From positions 1 to 17,460 of the forward strand of contig JBGPKH010000117.1 in assembly GCA_041485845.1 (NCBI GenBank): a stretch of 17,460 nt of DNA. The letters are read 5' to 3'. The notes beneath the pieces are model-generated. The model was not told the DNA's origin and ran no database searches. It was given only the letters and a program-made list of their open reading frames with translations. Shown in pieces: positions 1-7,678 of the stretch. Origin of the DNA: OMOG01 sp041485845 (GTDB lineage: Bacteria; Acidobacteriota; Terriglobia; Bryobacterales; Bryobacteraceae). The number at the start of each line of letters is the position of its first letter. Positions within the stretch are counted from its first letter, which is position 1. Made by a program: the position numbers and the translations under genes.

Positions 1-456
1 CAACAGGCCGGCGCGCTGCGAATCGACGTATTCCCGGGCCAGACCATCTTCGGTTTCCGCGTAGCGCAGGAACCACTGCACGTATTCGTAGCGGTCGCTG
101 CCGGTTAGATCCGGATAAGCCAGTCGTAAGTCGGCCCGCTGGTCATATAAGTATGCCGTAAGGTTGGATACTGGCAGGCCGGCGTAAATGCCAGCCCCGT
201 CGCGCGTGCAGGGCGTGTCGGCCCAGCGCAACAGGCCGGCGCGCTGCGAATCGACGAATGCCCGGGCCAGACCATATTCGGTTTCCGCGTAGCGCAGGAA
301 CCACTGCGCGTATTCGTAGCGGTCGCCCGTAGTCAGATCCGCGTAAACCAGCCGGACATCGGGCCGTTGGGAGTATACGAATGCAGCCAGGTTGGAAAGC
401 GGCAGTTCCTCGTAGAGACCTCGCCCAGCCGGTCCGCAGGGCAGGTTCAGCCAGTC
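1..456 (-). repeat. Tandem 228-bp (76-codon) in-frame repeat inside the sulfotransferase gene
   Basis: Positions 1-97 and 229-325 are nearly identical, with four mismatches in 97 bases. Similarity then falls over the rest of the 228-bp unit, although the protein pattern remains: SNL, QRxD, DRYEY, QWFLRYAET, DSQRAGLL. The period is exactly 76 codons, so copy number could change without breaking the frame. The left copy is cut by the window edge and more copies may follow. Confidence 0.85.
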
Positions 457-1350
457 ATAAAAACTGTACGGTCCGGTCGCCGCGAGCTGCCTTTGCCAAT
501 GCGCGCGTTGTTCCGCGCCGGCCCAGAAGAAGCATTGGATCAGAATTGGCACAACCGCTACATCGTTTTCGAAGCGCTGGAGAGTGGCCATGGGATGGCG
601 TGGCCGGGATGGAACCGTGCGGCTGATCGTCGGGTCAGCCGGGTCCATGGAATAGCCGAGCGCAGCCATTTGGGCCGCATAGGGAGCCATCGAACGGAAC
701 ACTTCGATTACATCCGGCGGCAGGAGGTCTCGCCAGCCCCCTAAGCGGCCTTCGCGAAAGAAACCGCCGAACGGTCCCGCCAGGGCGCGCATCAGCGCAA
801 GGTCGCTCATCTCAATTGCGGCTTCGATGCGCTCCTCCGGCACGGCAGAGATGCGCGACGTCAATTCGCGCAGCGTGCCCAGCGTATCGGATCGCAGATC
901 TTCATAGCGCACCACCTGGGTTCCGGCCACGGACATCCAATCCAGGGAGCACGCCAGATCCGCCCAAAACGGCTGCCCCATGAAGTCGGTGGTTATGTTG
1001 GTGCGCTCGAAGCCGCCCGATAACATCCGGCGCACGAAATCCAGATCGAGGCTCTGGGCGCGAAACTTCTGGAGATGATGATAGAGCGAGATCAGAACGT
1101 CGGCGGGGTGCCGGATGGTGGTGATGCCTATGGCGCCGTTCTCGCGGATCCATGCGGTCAGCTCCGCATGCGGCCGGATATGGTATTGCGCAACCCAACG
1201 GGTCCCGCCCCGGCTGAGCGCTTGGCAGTCGAACCCCGGCTCCAGATACAGTTGCGGCAGGCGATAAATGCCGCTCAGCAGACTGCGCAACCATGTGCTG
1301 CCCGTCTTGGGTGTGCTCAGAATCAGAATGCGCAGGCTGGGATCAACCAC
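1..1350 (-). CDS. Multidomain sulfotransferase with C-terminal 76-residue tandem repeats (3' end outside window)
   Basis: The minus-strand frame is open across the whole interval and leaves the window at position 1, giving 450 codons. Counting from a GTG at 1348-1350, residues 11-21 (LSTPKTGSTWL) match the 5'-phosphosulfate-binding loop of PAPS sulfotransferases. Further on are RHPADVLISLYHH (3'-phosphate motif), VVRYEDLRSD and GGWRDLL, so the sulfotransferase domain looks complete. It should move sulfate from PAPS to an unknown acceptor. After it comes a region with repeats of the type SNLxAxxYxQRxDxRLxYxDL...DRYEYxQWFLRYA. From memory, similar units accompany multidomain glycosyltransferases, so a glycosyltransferase domain may follow outside the window (inference). 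The start is uncertain: no ATG lies in frame up to the stop at 1576-1578, and no Shine-Dalgarno site is well placed. A TACGCT box (1364-1359, minus strand) ends 8 nt before the GTG. Confidence 0.8.
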   Translation of the reverse strand, partial: MVDPSLRILILSTPKTGSTWLRSLLSGIYRLPQLYLEPGFDCQALSRGGTRWVAQYHIRPHAELTAWIRENGAIGITTIRHPADVLISLYHHLQKFRAQSLDLDFVRRMLSGGFERTNITTDFMGQPFWADLACSLDWMSVAGTQVVRYEDLRSDTLGTLRELTSRISAVPEERIEAAIEMSDLALMRALAGPFGGFFREGRLGGWRDLLPPDVIEVFRSMAPYAAQMAALGYSMDPADPTISRTVPSRPRHPMATLQRFENDVAVVPILIQCFFWAGAEQRAHWQRQLAATGPYSFYDWLNLPCGPAGRGLYEELPLSNLAAFVYSQRPDVRLVYADLTTGDRYEYAQWFLRYAETEYGLARAFVDSQRAGLLRWADTPCTRDGAGIYAGLPVSNLTAYLYDQRADLRLAYPDLTGSDRYEYVQWFLRYAETEDGLAREYVDSQRAGLL

Positions 1351-1358
1351 ACTAACCG

Positions 1359-1364
1359 AGCGTA
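1359..1364 (-). promoter_or_regulatory. Possible -10 box (TACGCT) for the sulfotransferase gene
   Basis: Read on the minus strand this fits the loose TANNNT pattern and ends 8 nt before the proposed GTG start at 1350. I see no matching -35 box. The main value is weak support for that start. The match is short and could be chance. Confidence 0.2.
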
Positions 1365-1520
1365 ACAGAAGAACTCCTGATCCGCCAAATCCGCGCGCCG
1401 CAGCCAGACTCTGGAATCGCGCATCGACTTCTGGCAACGATTCGCCGGGAAATGGGCCCCGAGCTTCGATGTCATCTGAATCACTGGCCGATATCCCGGC
1501 CAGTCGTGAACAACGCCTAT

Positions 1521-1631
1521 TCAGGAGGCGGCCGTAAACTGGAGGAAGACTCGGATCCCGGCCATGTCGCGGGGGTCAAACCGCAGCGTCGCCGTTTCTC
1601 CAACGTACGCCGCCACGGTTGTCAGCTCTTT
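1521..1631 (-). pseudogene. Remnant of a Mu/TniA-type DDE transposase C-terminal domain
   Basis: A short minus-strand frame between stop codons reads AAYVGETATLRFDPRDMAG followed by IRVF, then diverges to a stop at 1521-1523. From memory, the pattern AxYVGExVTIRYDPRDxAEIRVF is typical of the C-terminal beta-barrel of Mu/TniA-like integrase-core transposases. Everything upstream (catalytic DDE core, DNA-binding domains) is missing: an in-frame TAA lies at 1632-1634, and addB coding starts 40 bp further on. It is most likely a scar of an old insertion. The match is short, so family assignment is moderate. Confidence 0.5.
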
Positions 1632-1658
1632 TTATTTTCGTCTTTTCTTCGCCTGCGG

Positions 1659-1664
1659 TACACT
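1659..1664 (+). promoter_or_regulatory. Possible -10 box (TACACT) for addB-addA
   Basis: TACACT ends 8 nt before the proposed addB ATG at 1673. It is preceded by a T-rich tract, but no good -35 hexamer stands 16-18 nt upstream. If real, the transcript would have almost no leader. A weak GGAAG (1665-1669) lies between box and start, 3 nt from the ATG. Confidence 0.3.
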
Positions 1665-1672
1665 GGAAGCCA

Positions 1673-4327
1673 ATGCGTTTGCTTACGGGACCCGCCGGCT
1701 CCGGCAAGACCACCTTCGTTCTCGATCGCCTGCGTGAATCCCTGCACGCGCGCGACGGCCGAGTCCGGTTGCTCGTGCCCACCGCAACCCTGGCGCAGCA
1801 CCTGCAAAACCGTATCGCGCGTGAAGGCTTCGCGTTCTCCAGTGGGCTGATCCAGACGCTTTCGGAATTCGTGTCGGCGTGGGCCGGCGACGTCCCCCAG
1901 GTGCCGGATGCGGTGCTGTACCTCATCGTCGAGGAGTCCGTGCGCCGCGTCAACCGCTCCGAGTTCGCGCGGGTGGGCCACCTGCCCGGATTCTGCGCCT
2001 CGCTGGCGCGCACCGTCGCGGAATTCTCTTCGGCGGGCTGCGACAGCCGCCGTCTCGCCGGCTGCCTGCCGGATGCGCCGCTGGGCGAAGCGTTCCTCGC
2101 CGCGTACCGGGAAGTGGATCGTGAGCTTGATCGTCGCGGCTTCGCCACGCGCGCCCGGCGGATCGAGTGGGCCGCGGAGCGCATCGAACACGATGGACTG
2201 GGCGACATCCGCACCGTGTGGATGGACGGATTTCACGCGTTGCCCGATCCCGAGCTGCGCGTCATCGCCGCCATGGGCCGTCACGCCGATCTCACCCTGA
2301 CGTTCGATGCCATGGACGATCGTCTCGCCGCGCTGGGCTTCCGCGAGAAACGGCTGACACGCTCCCGGGCCACGCCCGTCATGGCGCTGGTGAAGGCGCC
2401 TGGAATCGAGCGCGAAGTGGAGGAGATCGCCCGCCGCATTCTGGAGTACGCCTCCTCGGGGCGGCCGTTCCGCGAAATGGGAATCGTCGTCCGCGCCAAG
2501 GAAACCTACGTTCCCATCCTGCAATCCACGCTGGAGCGCTTCGGCATTCCGGCGCGCTTCTACTTCGAGGAGGAATTGCAGCGGCACGCCGCGGTGCGGT
2601 TCCTTACCGGCGCGGTCGAAGCGATGCTGGGCGGCTGGGATCACGCGGGCACGCTCTCCGTCCTGCGCCTCGCGCCGCGCTTTGCCGATTCGAACACCAT
2701 GGACCGGTTCGAGTTTGCCGTGCGCGAGCAGATTCCGAACAACGGCCTGGGCGCCCTGGAAGCGCTCCTCGGAGACAGCGATCGCCTCCACAAACTGATC
2801 GACGAGCTCCGCGCTATCGAAGAGTGGCGCGCCTTCGTCCTCCGTCCCAGCGATTGGGCCGCCCGTCTGCGAACCCTCCGCAACCTCTTCCGGCCCGCAG
2901 TAGGACAGGCCTCCCGGCCTGTCCATCTCCGCACCCAGACCGCCGCCCTCGATCTCTTCGACGAAGCTCTCGACGAAGCCGCCGCCGCGCTCGAACCGAG
3001 CCAACTCATCGACCTCCAGGCCTTCTGGCGCGCCGTGAAATCGGTCCTCCGGCTGAAGCCGCTCCGCCTGCGGGACGCCCGCCGCAACGTCGTCCACGTG
3101 ATCGGCGCTCATGAAGCGCGCCAGTGGGTGCTGCCCGTGGTCTTCATCTGCGGAATGGTCGAAAAGCAATTTCCGCAATTCCACCGCCAGGACCCCTTCT
3201 TCCCCGACGCGGCGCGCTGCCGCCTGAATGCCGCCGGCATTCGCGTGCGCACGGCCGCGGAGTTCGAGCGCGAAGAGCGCGCCCTGTTCGAATCCGCCGT
3301 CACGCGAGCTACTTTCCTGGTGACGCTCTCCTACCCCGAATTCGACCGGCGGGGCGATAGCACTCTGCCGTCGCTATACCTCGAAGATCTGGCGCTCGCC
3401 ACACAGGAGGCGCGAACCATCCGTCCCCAGCCGCGCAATCCATCAACGCCTCCACGGCCCGTAGAGATTCGCGCACCCGCCCTGCTCGATTTTCTGCGCC
3501 AGAAGACCACCCGGCTCTCGCCCACGGGGTTGGAGATGTATTTGCAATGCCCCTTCCAGTACTTCGCCGGCCGCGTGCTGCGGCTCGACACCGCGCCGCC
3601 GCGGCCCGAGGAGCGGCTCGATTTTCTCACCCAGGGAAACATCGTTCACGAAGTTCTGGCCACCTGGTGGGCCAGTCCGCAGGATCTCGATGCGCTGTTC
3701 GAATCGGTTTTCGCGCGGCATTGCGAAGTGAGGCGCATCCCACTGGGTTATCACGCGGAGCGGCTACGCAATACGATGCTCGACGATCTGCGCGCTTTCG
3801 CCGCGGACACCCGTTGGCCGCGCGAAGGCTTTCAATCCCGCACGGAGGAGAAGTTCGTCTTTCCGCTTACTGAAGGGCTGGACATTTCGGGGCGGATCGA
3901 CCGGCTCGACGTCGCTCCCGACGGACGCGCGTACGTGATCGATTACAAGTACAGCGCGGCGCAGCGGGTCAAGGCCCGGCACACCGATGACAACCTGTTG
4001 CAGGCGCCGCTCTACATGATGGCCGCCGAACGCGCGCTCGGCGTCAAGCCCGTGGGCATGTATTACATCGGCCTGAAGCGCGTCATCGTGTACGCGGGGT
4101 GGAGCGAAGCGCCGGTTGCCGGCCTGCCCCACGTGGAGCTTCCTGAGAACTGGCGCGAACACGCCGAAAAGCGTACGCTGCGGGTAGTCGAGGAGATCCG
4201 GTCCGGCCGCGTGGAAGTCAAGCCGGCCGCTGTGGCCAACTGCCGCTTCTGCGATTTTCGCGATGTTTGCCGCGTGCAGTTGCGCGAGGCGGCTGCCCAA
4301 GCCGAAGAGGCGGAGGGCGCGTCGTGA
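1673..4327 (+). CDS. addB: AddB-like helicase-nuclease subunit (PD-(D/E)XK nuclease with Fe-S cysteines)
   Basis: This 884-residue protein begins with a Walker A loop, GPAGSGKT (6-13), as in the helicase-like half of AddB. Its C-terminal third is a RecB/AddB-type nuclease: H659 (GNIVHEV), D743 in GRIDRLD, and D757-Y758-K759 in VIDYKYS. Four cysteines, C626 (CPFQYF) and C857/C860/C866 (C-x2-C-x5-C), match the 4Fe-4S arrangement known in Bacillus AddB. With AddA it should resect double-strand breaks for RecA-dependent repair. At 884 residues it is shorter than the Firmicute protein (about 1150). The ATG at 1673 sits just before the Walker A region; a TTG 18 codons upstream would add only a short tail without recognisable motifs. 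The stop overlaps the next gene by 4 nt. Codons 411-417 derive from a palindromic repeat (2903-2924). Confidence 0.85.
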   Translation: MRLLTGPAGSGKTTFVLDRLRESLHARDGRVRLLVPTATLAQHLQNRIAREGFAFSSGLIQTLSEFVSAWAGDVPQVPDAVLYLIVEESVRRVNRSEFARVGHLPGFCASLARTVAEFSSAGCDSRRLAGCLPDAPLGEAFLAAYREVDRELDRRGFATRARRIEWAAERIEHDGLGDIRTVWMDGFHALPDPELRVIAAMGRHADLTLTFDAMDDRLAALGFREKRLTRSRATPVMALVKAPGIEREVEEIARRILEYASSGRPFREMGIVVRAKETYVPILQSTLERFGIPARFYFEEELQRHAAVRFLTGAVEAMLGGWDHAGTLSVLRLAPRFADSNTMDRFEFAVREQIPNNGLGALEALLGDSDRLHKLIDELRAIEEWRAFVLRPSDWAARLRTLRNLFRPAVGQASRPVHLRTQTAALDLFDEALDEAAAALEPSQLIDLQAFWRAVKSVLRLKPLRLRDARRNVVHVIGAHEARQWVLPVVFICGMVEKQFPQFHRQDPFFPDAARCRLNAAGIRVRTAAEFEREERALFESAVTRATFLVTLSYPEFDRRGDSTLPSLYLEDLALATQEARTIRPQPRNPSTPPRPVEIRAPALLDFLRQKTTRLSPTGLEMYLQCPFQYFAGRVLRLDTAPPRPEERLDFLTQGNIVHEVLATWWASPQDLDALFESVFARHCEVRRIPLGYHAERLRNTMLDDLRAFAADTRWPREGFQSRTEEKFVFPLTEGLDISGRIDRLDVAPDGRAYVIDYKYSAAQRVKARHTDDNLLQAPLYMMAAERALGVKPVGMYYIGLKRVIVYAGWSEAPVAGLPHVELPENWREHAEKRTLRVVEEIRSGRVEVKPAAVANCRFCDFRDVCRVQLREAAAQAEEAEGAS
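2903..2924. repeat. Perfect palindrome embedded in frame within addB
   Basis: Arms GGACAGGCC (2903-2911) and GGCCTGTCC (2916-2924) are perfectly complementary around a 4-nt loop. With flanking bases it encodes VGQASRPVH at residues 410-418, between the helicase-like and nuclease parts. Its layout, GTAGGACAGG-loop-CCTGTCC, resembles the reverse complement of the double palindrome at 16730-16767. Confidence 0.7.
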
Positions 4328-7300
4328 ACTACACTAGTAGTCAACTCGACGCGATGGATGTTTCCAAACGCCACCTGGATACGTGCGTGGTGGCGGGCCC
4401 CGGATCGGGCAAGACCACGGTCCTGGTGCAGTATTTCTGCCATCTCGTCGAAAACGGCGTGGACCCCCTGCGCATACTGGCCATCACCTTCACCGAAAAG
4501 GCGGCCGGCAGCCTGCGCAAGAAGCTGGCCGAGACCTTCCGCGCCGACTCCGTCCGCCGCGGCAAACTCGAGCGCGCCTGGGTCTCCACGGTCCACGGCT
4601 TCTGCTCGCGGCTTCTGAAGGAGAACGCCGTGTTCGCGGGCGTCGATCCCGAGTTCTCCGTCGCCGATGTCCTGGAGTCCTGGCGCTTGCAGCAGGAATC
4701 CATCGCCGCCGCGATGGAAGAGGTATTTCAGGAGCATCCGCTCGCCACACGCAAGCTGATCCGCGGACTCTCGTCCTACGAGTTCGAAGAAGCAGTGCTC
4801 TCGGCCTACGACGCCATGCGCGGCGCGGGTGTGCCCGTCGAAGAGATCGCCCGGTATCGCGTCCCGCAGGACAATACCATGGATGAGATCGCCACGACGC
4901 TCAACGCGCTTCGTGGCGAAACGTATTTCAACTGGAGCCACGCCCAGAAGCAACACCTGCAAGCTGCCCTGGAGGGCGCCGGCCGCATCGTGACGGCGGC
5001 CGATCCACGCACCGGGCTGCTGGCCATCGAGGACTTCTCCTGCAACCTCCAGAAATGCAAGAAAGGCGCCAACGGATACAGCCTCTTGAAGCGTCTGAAG
5101 GCGTTGATCAAAGATGCCCCGTACTCGCTCATCACCCAGCACTACGCGCCCGAGCGGCAACTCCTGCTCGAGATCCTGCGCCGCTTCGACCGCCTCTATC
5201 GGGACCGCAAACGCCAAGCCGGCGCATTGGATTTCGCCGACCTCGAGGAGTTCGCCGTTCGCTTGCTCGAAGACCACGCCGAGACGCGTGCCCGCGTGCA
5301 AGCCCAGTTCGACCACGTCCTCATGGACGAATTCCAGGATACCAACGGGCAGCAGGCCAGGCTGCTCCAGCTCGTGCGCACGCCCGGCCGCTTCTACGCC
5401 GTCGGCGACATCAACCAATCCATCTTCGGTTTCCGCCACGCCGAGCCGCGGGGCTTCCGGGAGTATCGCGATGAAGTCGCCGGCCGCGGCGGCCACCTGG
5501 TCGAGCTGATCGATAATTTTCGCAGCCGCCCCGAGATTCTGAGCGCGGTCGAAACCATCCTCGCCGGTGCGGACGGTATTGAACCCCGCAGCCTGGTGGC
5601 CGGTCATGAGTTCGAGAAACCGCGGCCAGTCTGCGTCGAAGTAATGGCCGTGGCGGGAGCGGAATCGGAGGAGGCCCGGTGGGTGGCGCGCCGCATCCTG
5701 GAAGTCCTGGGCGATCGGGCGGAGTTCCGCTTCAAGGACGTGGCCCTGCTGGTGCGCAACACCGAAGTGCTCTCCGACTTCAGCGCGGCCTTCGACGAGG
5801 CAGGCATTCCTTACCTCGTGAACCACGGCAAGGGCTTCTACGAAACGCGCGAAGTGAATGACCTGACCCACCTGCTGCGCGTCATCGCCAATCCGCGGGA
5901 CGAGGTCAGCCTGGCCACTGTGCTGCGTTCGCCGCTGGTCGAGGTGTCCGAGGATGCGCTGCTGCGCCTCAAGACGTTGGGCGAGAACATCGGCGTTTCG
6001 CTGCGGCGCCTTGAGAACACAGCCCAGGACTTCGATCCCGGCGACCTCCGCAAGCTCTGCCATTTCCGCGACCGGCTGCGCCAGTGGCGCGCGCGCCGCG
6101 AGTCGGTTTCGTTCGACCGCCTTCTGCTCGAGGCCATGGACGACTGCGGCTATCGTGCCACGCCGAACATCGACAAGTTCCTCGCCCAGTCGCGCGATGC
6201 CGCCGCCCGGCGATCGCTCGATGAGTTCGTGGCGGGACTGTCGCTGGTGCGCGCGTCCAACCCGCGCGAGCCGGATGCGCCGCCTGAAGACTCCGCCAAC
6301 GCGGTCAAGGTGATGACCGTGCACTCCGCCAAGGGCCTGGAGTTTCCCATCGTGTTTCTCGCGGCGATCCACAAGGGAATCGAAACCGCCATGCCCCACG
6401 TGGCCTTCTCGCCGCGGTACGGATTGGGGGCGCGATGGCGCAGTCCGGCCGGCGGCAAGGAGAAGAACGACCTCTACCAGCACGCCATCCACGAAGAGCG
6501 CAAACTGCGCGAACGCGACGAAAGCAATCGCCTGCTCTACGTGGCGATGACGCGCGCGGAGCAGCACCTGGTCCTGAGCTTTTCGAACAACGGCAGGAAG
6601 CTCGACAACTGGGCTGCCGTGGTTGCCGGCAGCCTGCAACTCGATCCCGATACTCCGTGCGATCGAACCACGGCCTACACGGCGCCTGACGGCAAGAACT
6701 GGAAGGCGCGCGTGTTCGTCACCGACCGTCCGCCGGACCGGCTCGCGCACGGGCCCGCCGCGGCCGTCGAGGAGACCGTGGAGTTCGTACCGCTGCCTTC
6801 AGTCACCGGACAGCACGACACCAACGCCACGGTCACCGCCTTGGCCAAGTTTGCCGTCTGCCCGCGCGAGTATTACCTGGCCCACTATCTCGGCTTCGAG
6901 GGCCGTCCGCGAAAACTCGAGGATTCCGATGAGGAGAGCGAGCTTTCGGCCGCCGGGTTCGGCACGCAGGTACACTCGCTGCTGGCCGGAGCCGGCATTC
7001 CAGATGCCGATCCGGAAGCCGTGCGTCTCGCCGGCATCTTCCGCCAAAGCTCGCTGGGCCGCCGCGTATTGCGCGCCACCCGTGTAGAGCGCGAGTTCGA
7101 TTTCCTGATGTCGGTAGAGGATGTGGTGGTCCGAGGCCAGGTGGACCTGTGGTTCGAAGAGGGCGGGGAATTGGTGATCGTGGACTATAAGACCGACTCG
7201 GTCACCGCCGTGGAAGCCCATCAACGCGCCCAGGATTACGCCCTCCAGTTGCGACTCTATGCACTGGCGGTAGAGCGAGTCGCGGGCCGCCCGCCGGACC

Positions 7301-7503
7301 GCGCCTGGCTCCACTTCCTGCGCCCGAATACGGCGATCGCGCTGGACCTGACGCCCTCGCTTCTCGAATCGCCCGAGCAGATCGTCCGCGATTTTCAGGA
7401 AGCGCAAGAGAAGCAGGAGTTCCCGTTACACGAGAGCGAGCGCTGCCGCCGCTGCCAGTTTTTCAAGGATTTGTGCCCGTCGACTTATCAGTCGAGGCGG
7501 TAA
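4324..7503 (+). CDS. addA: AddA-like UvrD/Rep-family helicase with C-terminal nuclease
   Basis: This 1059-residue protein has a full superfamily 1 helicase set: Walker A AGPGSGKTT (K30), motif Ia AITFTEKAAGSL, Walker B LMDEFQDTN (D335-E336), motif III GDINQSIFGFRHAEP, DNFRS, VHSAKGLEFP and YVAMTRAEQHL. The end is a RecB-like nuclease with H884, D941 (GQVDLWFEE) and D954-Y955-K956. It also carries C846 and C1041/C1044/C1051 (C-x2-C-x6-C), a likely Fe-S set that Bacillus AddA lacks. It should unwind and cut double-strand break ends together with AddB. The GTG start at 4324-4326 overlaps the addB TGA (GTGA) and has a GGAGG-type site about 10 nt upstream, so translation is probably coupled. The nearest alternative start, a GTG at 4267, would run back through addB coding sequence. 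Confidence 0.88.
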   Translation: MNYTSSQLDAMDVSKRHLDTCVVAGPGSGKTTVLVQYFCHLVENGVDPLRILAITFTEKAAGSLRKKLAETFRADSVRRGKLERAWVSTVHGFCSRLLKENAVFAGVDPEFSVADVLESWRLQQESIAAAMEEVFQEHPLATRKLIRGLSSYEFEEAVLSAYDAMRGAGVPVEEIARYRVPQDNTMDEIATTLNALRGETYFNWSHAQKQHLQAALEGAGRIVTAADPRTGLLAIEDFSCNLQKCKKGANGYSLLKRLKALIKDAPYSLITQHYAPERQLLLEILRRFDRLYRDRKRQAGALDFADLEEFAVRLLEDHAETRARVQAQFDHVLMDEFQDTNGQQARLLQLVRTPGRFYAVGDINQSIFGFRHAEPRGFREYRDEVAGRGGHLVELIDNFRSRPEILSAVETILAGADGIEPRSLVAGHEFEKPRPVCVEVMAVAGAESEEARWVARRILEVLGDRAEFRFKDVALLVRNTEVLSDFSAAFDEAGIPYLVNHGKGFYETREVNDLTHLLRVIANPRDEVSLATVLRSPLVEVSEDALLRLKTLGENIGVSLRRLENTAQDFDPGDLRKLCHFRDRLRQWRARRESVSFDRLLLEAMDDCGYRATPNIDKFLAQSRDAAARRSLDEFVAGLSLVRASNPREPDAPPEDSANAVKVMTVHSAKGLEFPIVFLAAIHKGIETAMPHVAFSPRYGLGARWRSPAGGKEKNDLYQHAIHEERKLRERDESNRLLYVAMTRAEQHLVLSFSNNGRKLDNWAAVVAGSLQLDPDTPCDRTTAYTAPDGKNWKARVFVTDRPPDRLAHGPAAAVEETVEFVPLPSVTGQHDTNATVTALAKFAVCPREYYLAHYLGFEGRPRKLEDSDEESELSAAGFGTQVHSLLAGAGIPDADPEAVRLAGIFRQSSLGRRVLRATRVEREFDFLMSVEDVVVRGQVDLWFEEGGELVIVDYKTDSVTAVEAHQRAQDYALQLRLYALAVERVAGRPPDRAWLHFLRPNTAIALDLTPSLLESPEQIVRDFQEAQEKQEFPLHESERCRRCQFFKDLCPSTYQSRR

Positions 7504-7530
7504 TGGGTCTGTGGCCGGACCGCACGCAGC

Positions 7531-7567
7531 CAGGCGGCTTCGCCTGCCGGCCGGCTGTCAGTCGGCC
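7531..7567. repeat. Two adjacent hairpins after addA (REP-like, possible terminator)
   Basis: CAGGCG-GCTT-CGCCTG (7531-7546) is a perfect 6-bp stem with a 4-nt loop. It is followed by GGCCGGC-TGTCA-GTCGGCC (7549-7567), a 7-bp stem with one G-U pair. There is no T-run, so it is not a classical intrinsic terminator. Two palindromes side by side at a gene end repeat the arrangement seen at 16730-16767. The region lies between converging genes. Confidence 0.5.
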
Positions 7568-7615
7568 GACCCTTCCTCCGTCACCACACAGTGGCTTCAG
7601 CCCCGTCACGCCGCG

Positions 7616-7678
7616 TTTAAGGCAGTCTCTCTCACGGCTCCCAAGAGGTATACCAGCAGTTGCTACATCTGCCTTAAA
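7616..7678. repeat. 10-bp inverted repeat spanning the convergent gap
   Basis: TTTAAGGCAG (7616-7625) is the exact reverse complement of CTGCCTTAAA (7669-7678), separated by 43 nt. The right arm lies in the last codons of the minus-strand secreted protein gene, and the left arm in the noncoding gap after addA. It could be a loose bidirectional terminator stem or a duplicated gene end in inverted orientation. The loop is long for a terminator. Confidence 0.4.

Larger units (their letters stand above)
1351..1672. other. 322-bp divergent gap between the sulfotransferase and addB genes
   Basis: This is the only stretch over 300 bases without an intact gene. It holds a transposase C-terminal scrap (1521-1631, minus), a T-rich tract at about 1627-1650, and a possible -10 box for addB. 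The sulfotransferase frame stays open back to 1579, but it has no ATG there and no recognisable motif. Confidence 0.5.

Noticed and set aside
1..456. CRISPR array
   Set aside because: The repeats are 228 bp long, contiguous, in frame and protein-coding, with no spacers.
1351..1578. Upstream extension of the sulfotransferase frame
   Set aside because: The frame is open but has no ATG and no motif before the PAPS loop, and it overlaps the transposase scrap. A TTG at 1437 cannot be fully excluded.
1622..3184. Minus-strand open frame of 520 codons over addB
   Set aside because: Antisense to the Walker A and helicase-like half of AddB; no motif.
4063..6750. Long minus-strand open frame (895 codons) across addB and addA
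   Set aside because: It is antisense to two genes with complete helicase and nuclease motifs and shows no motif of its own. High GC keeps the antisense frame open.
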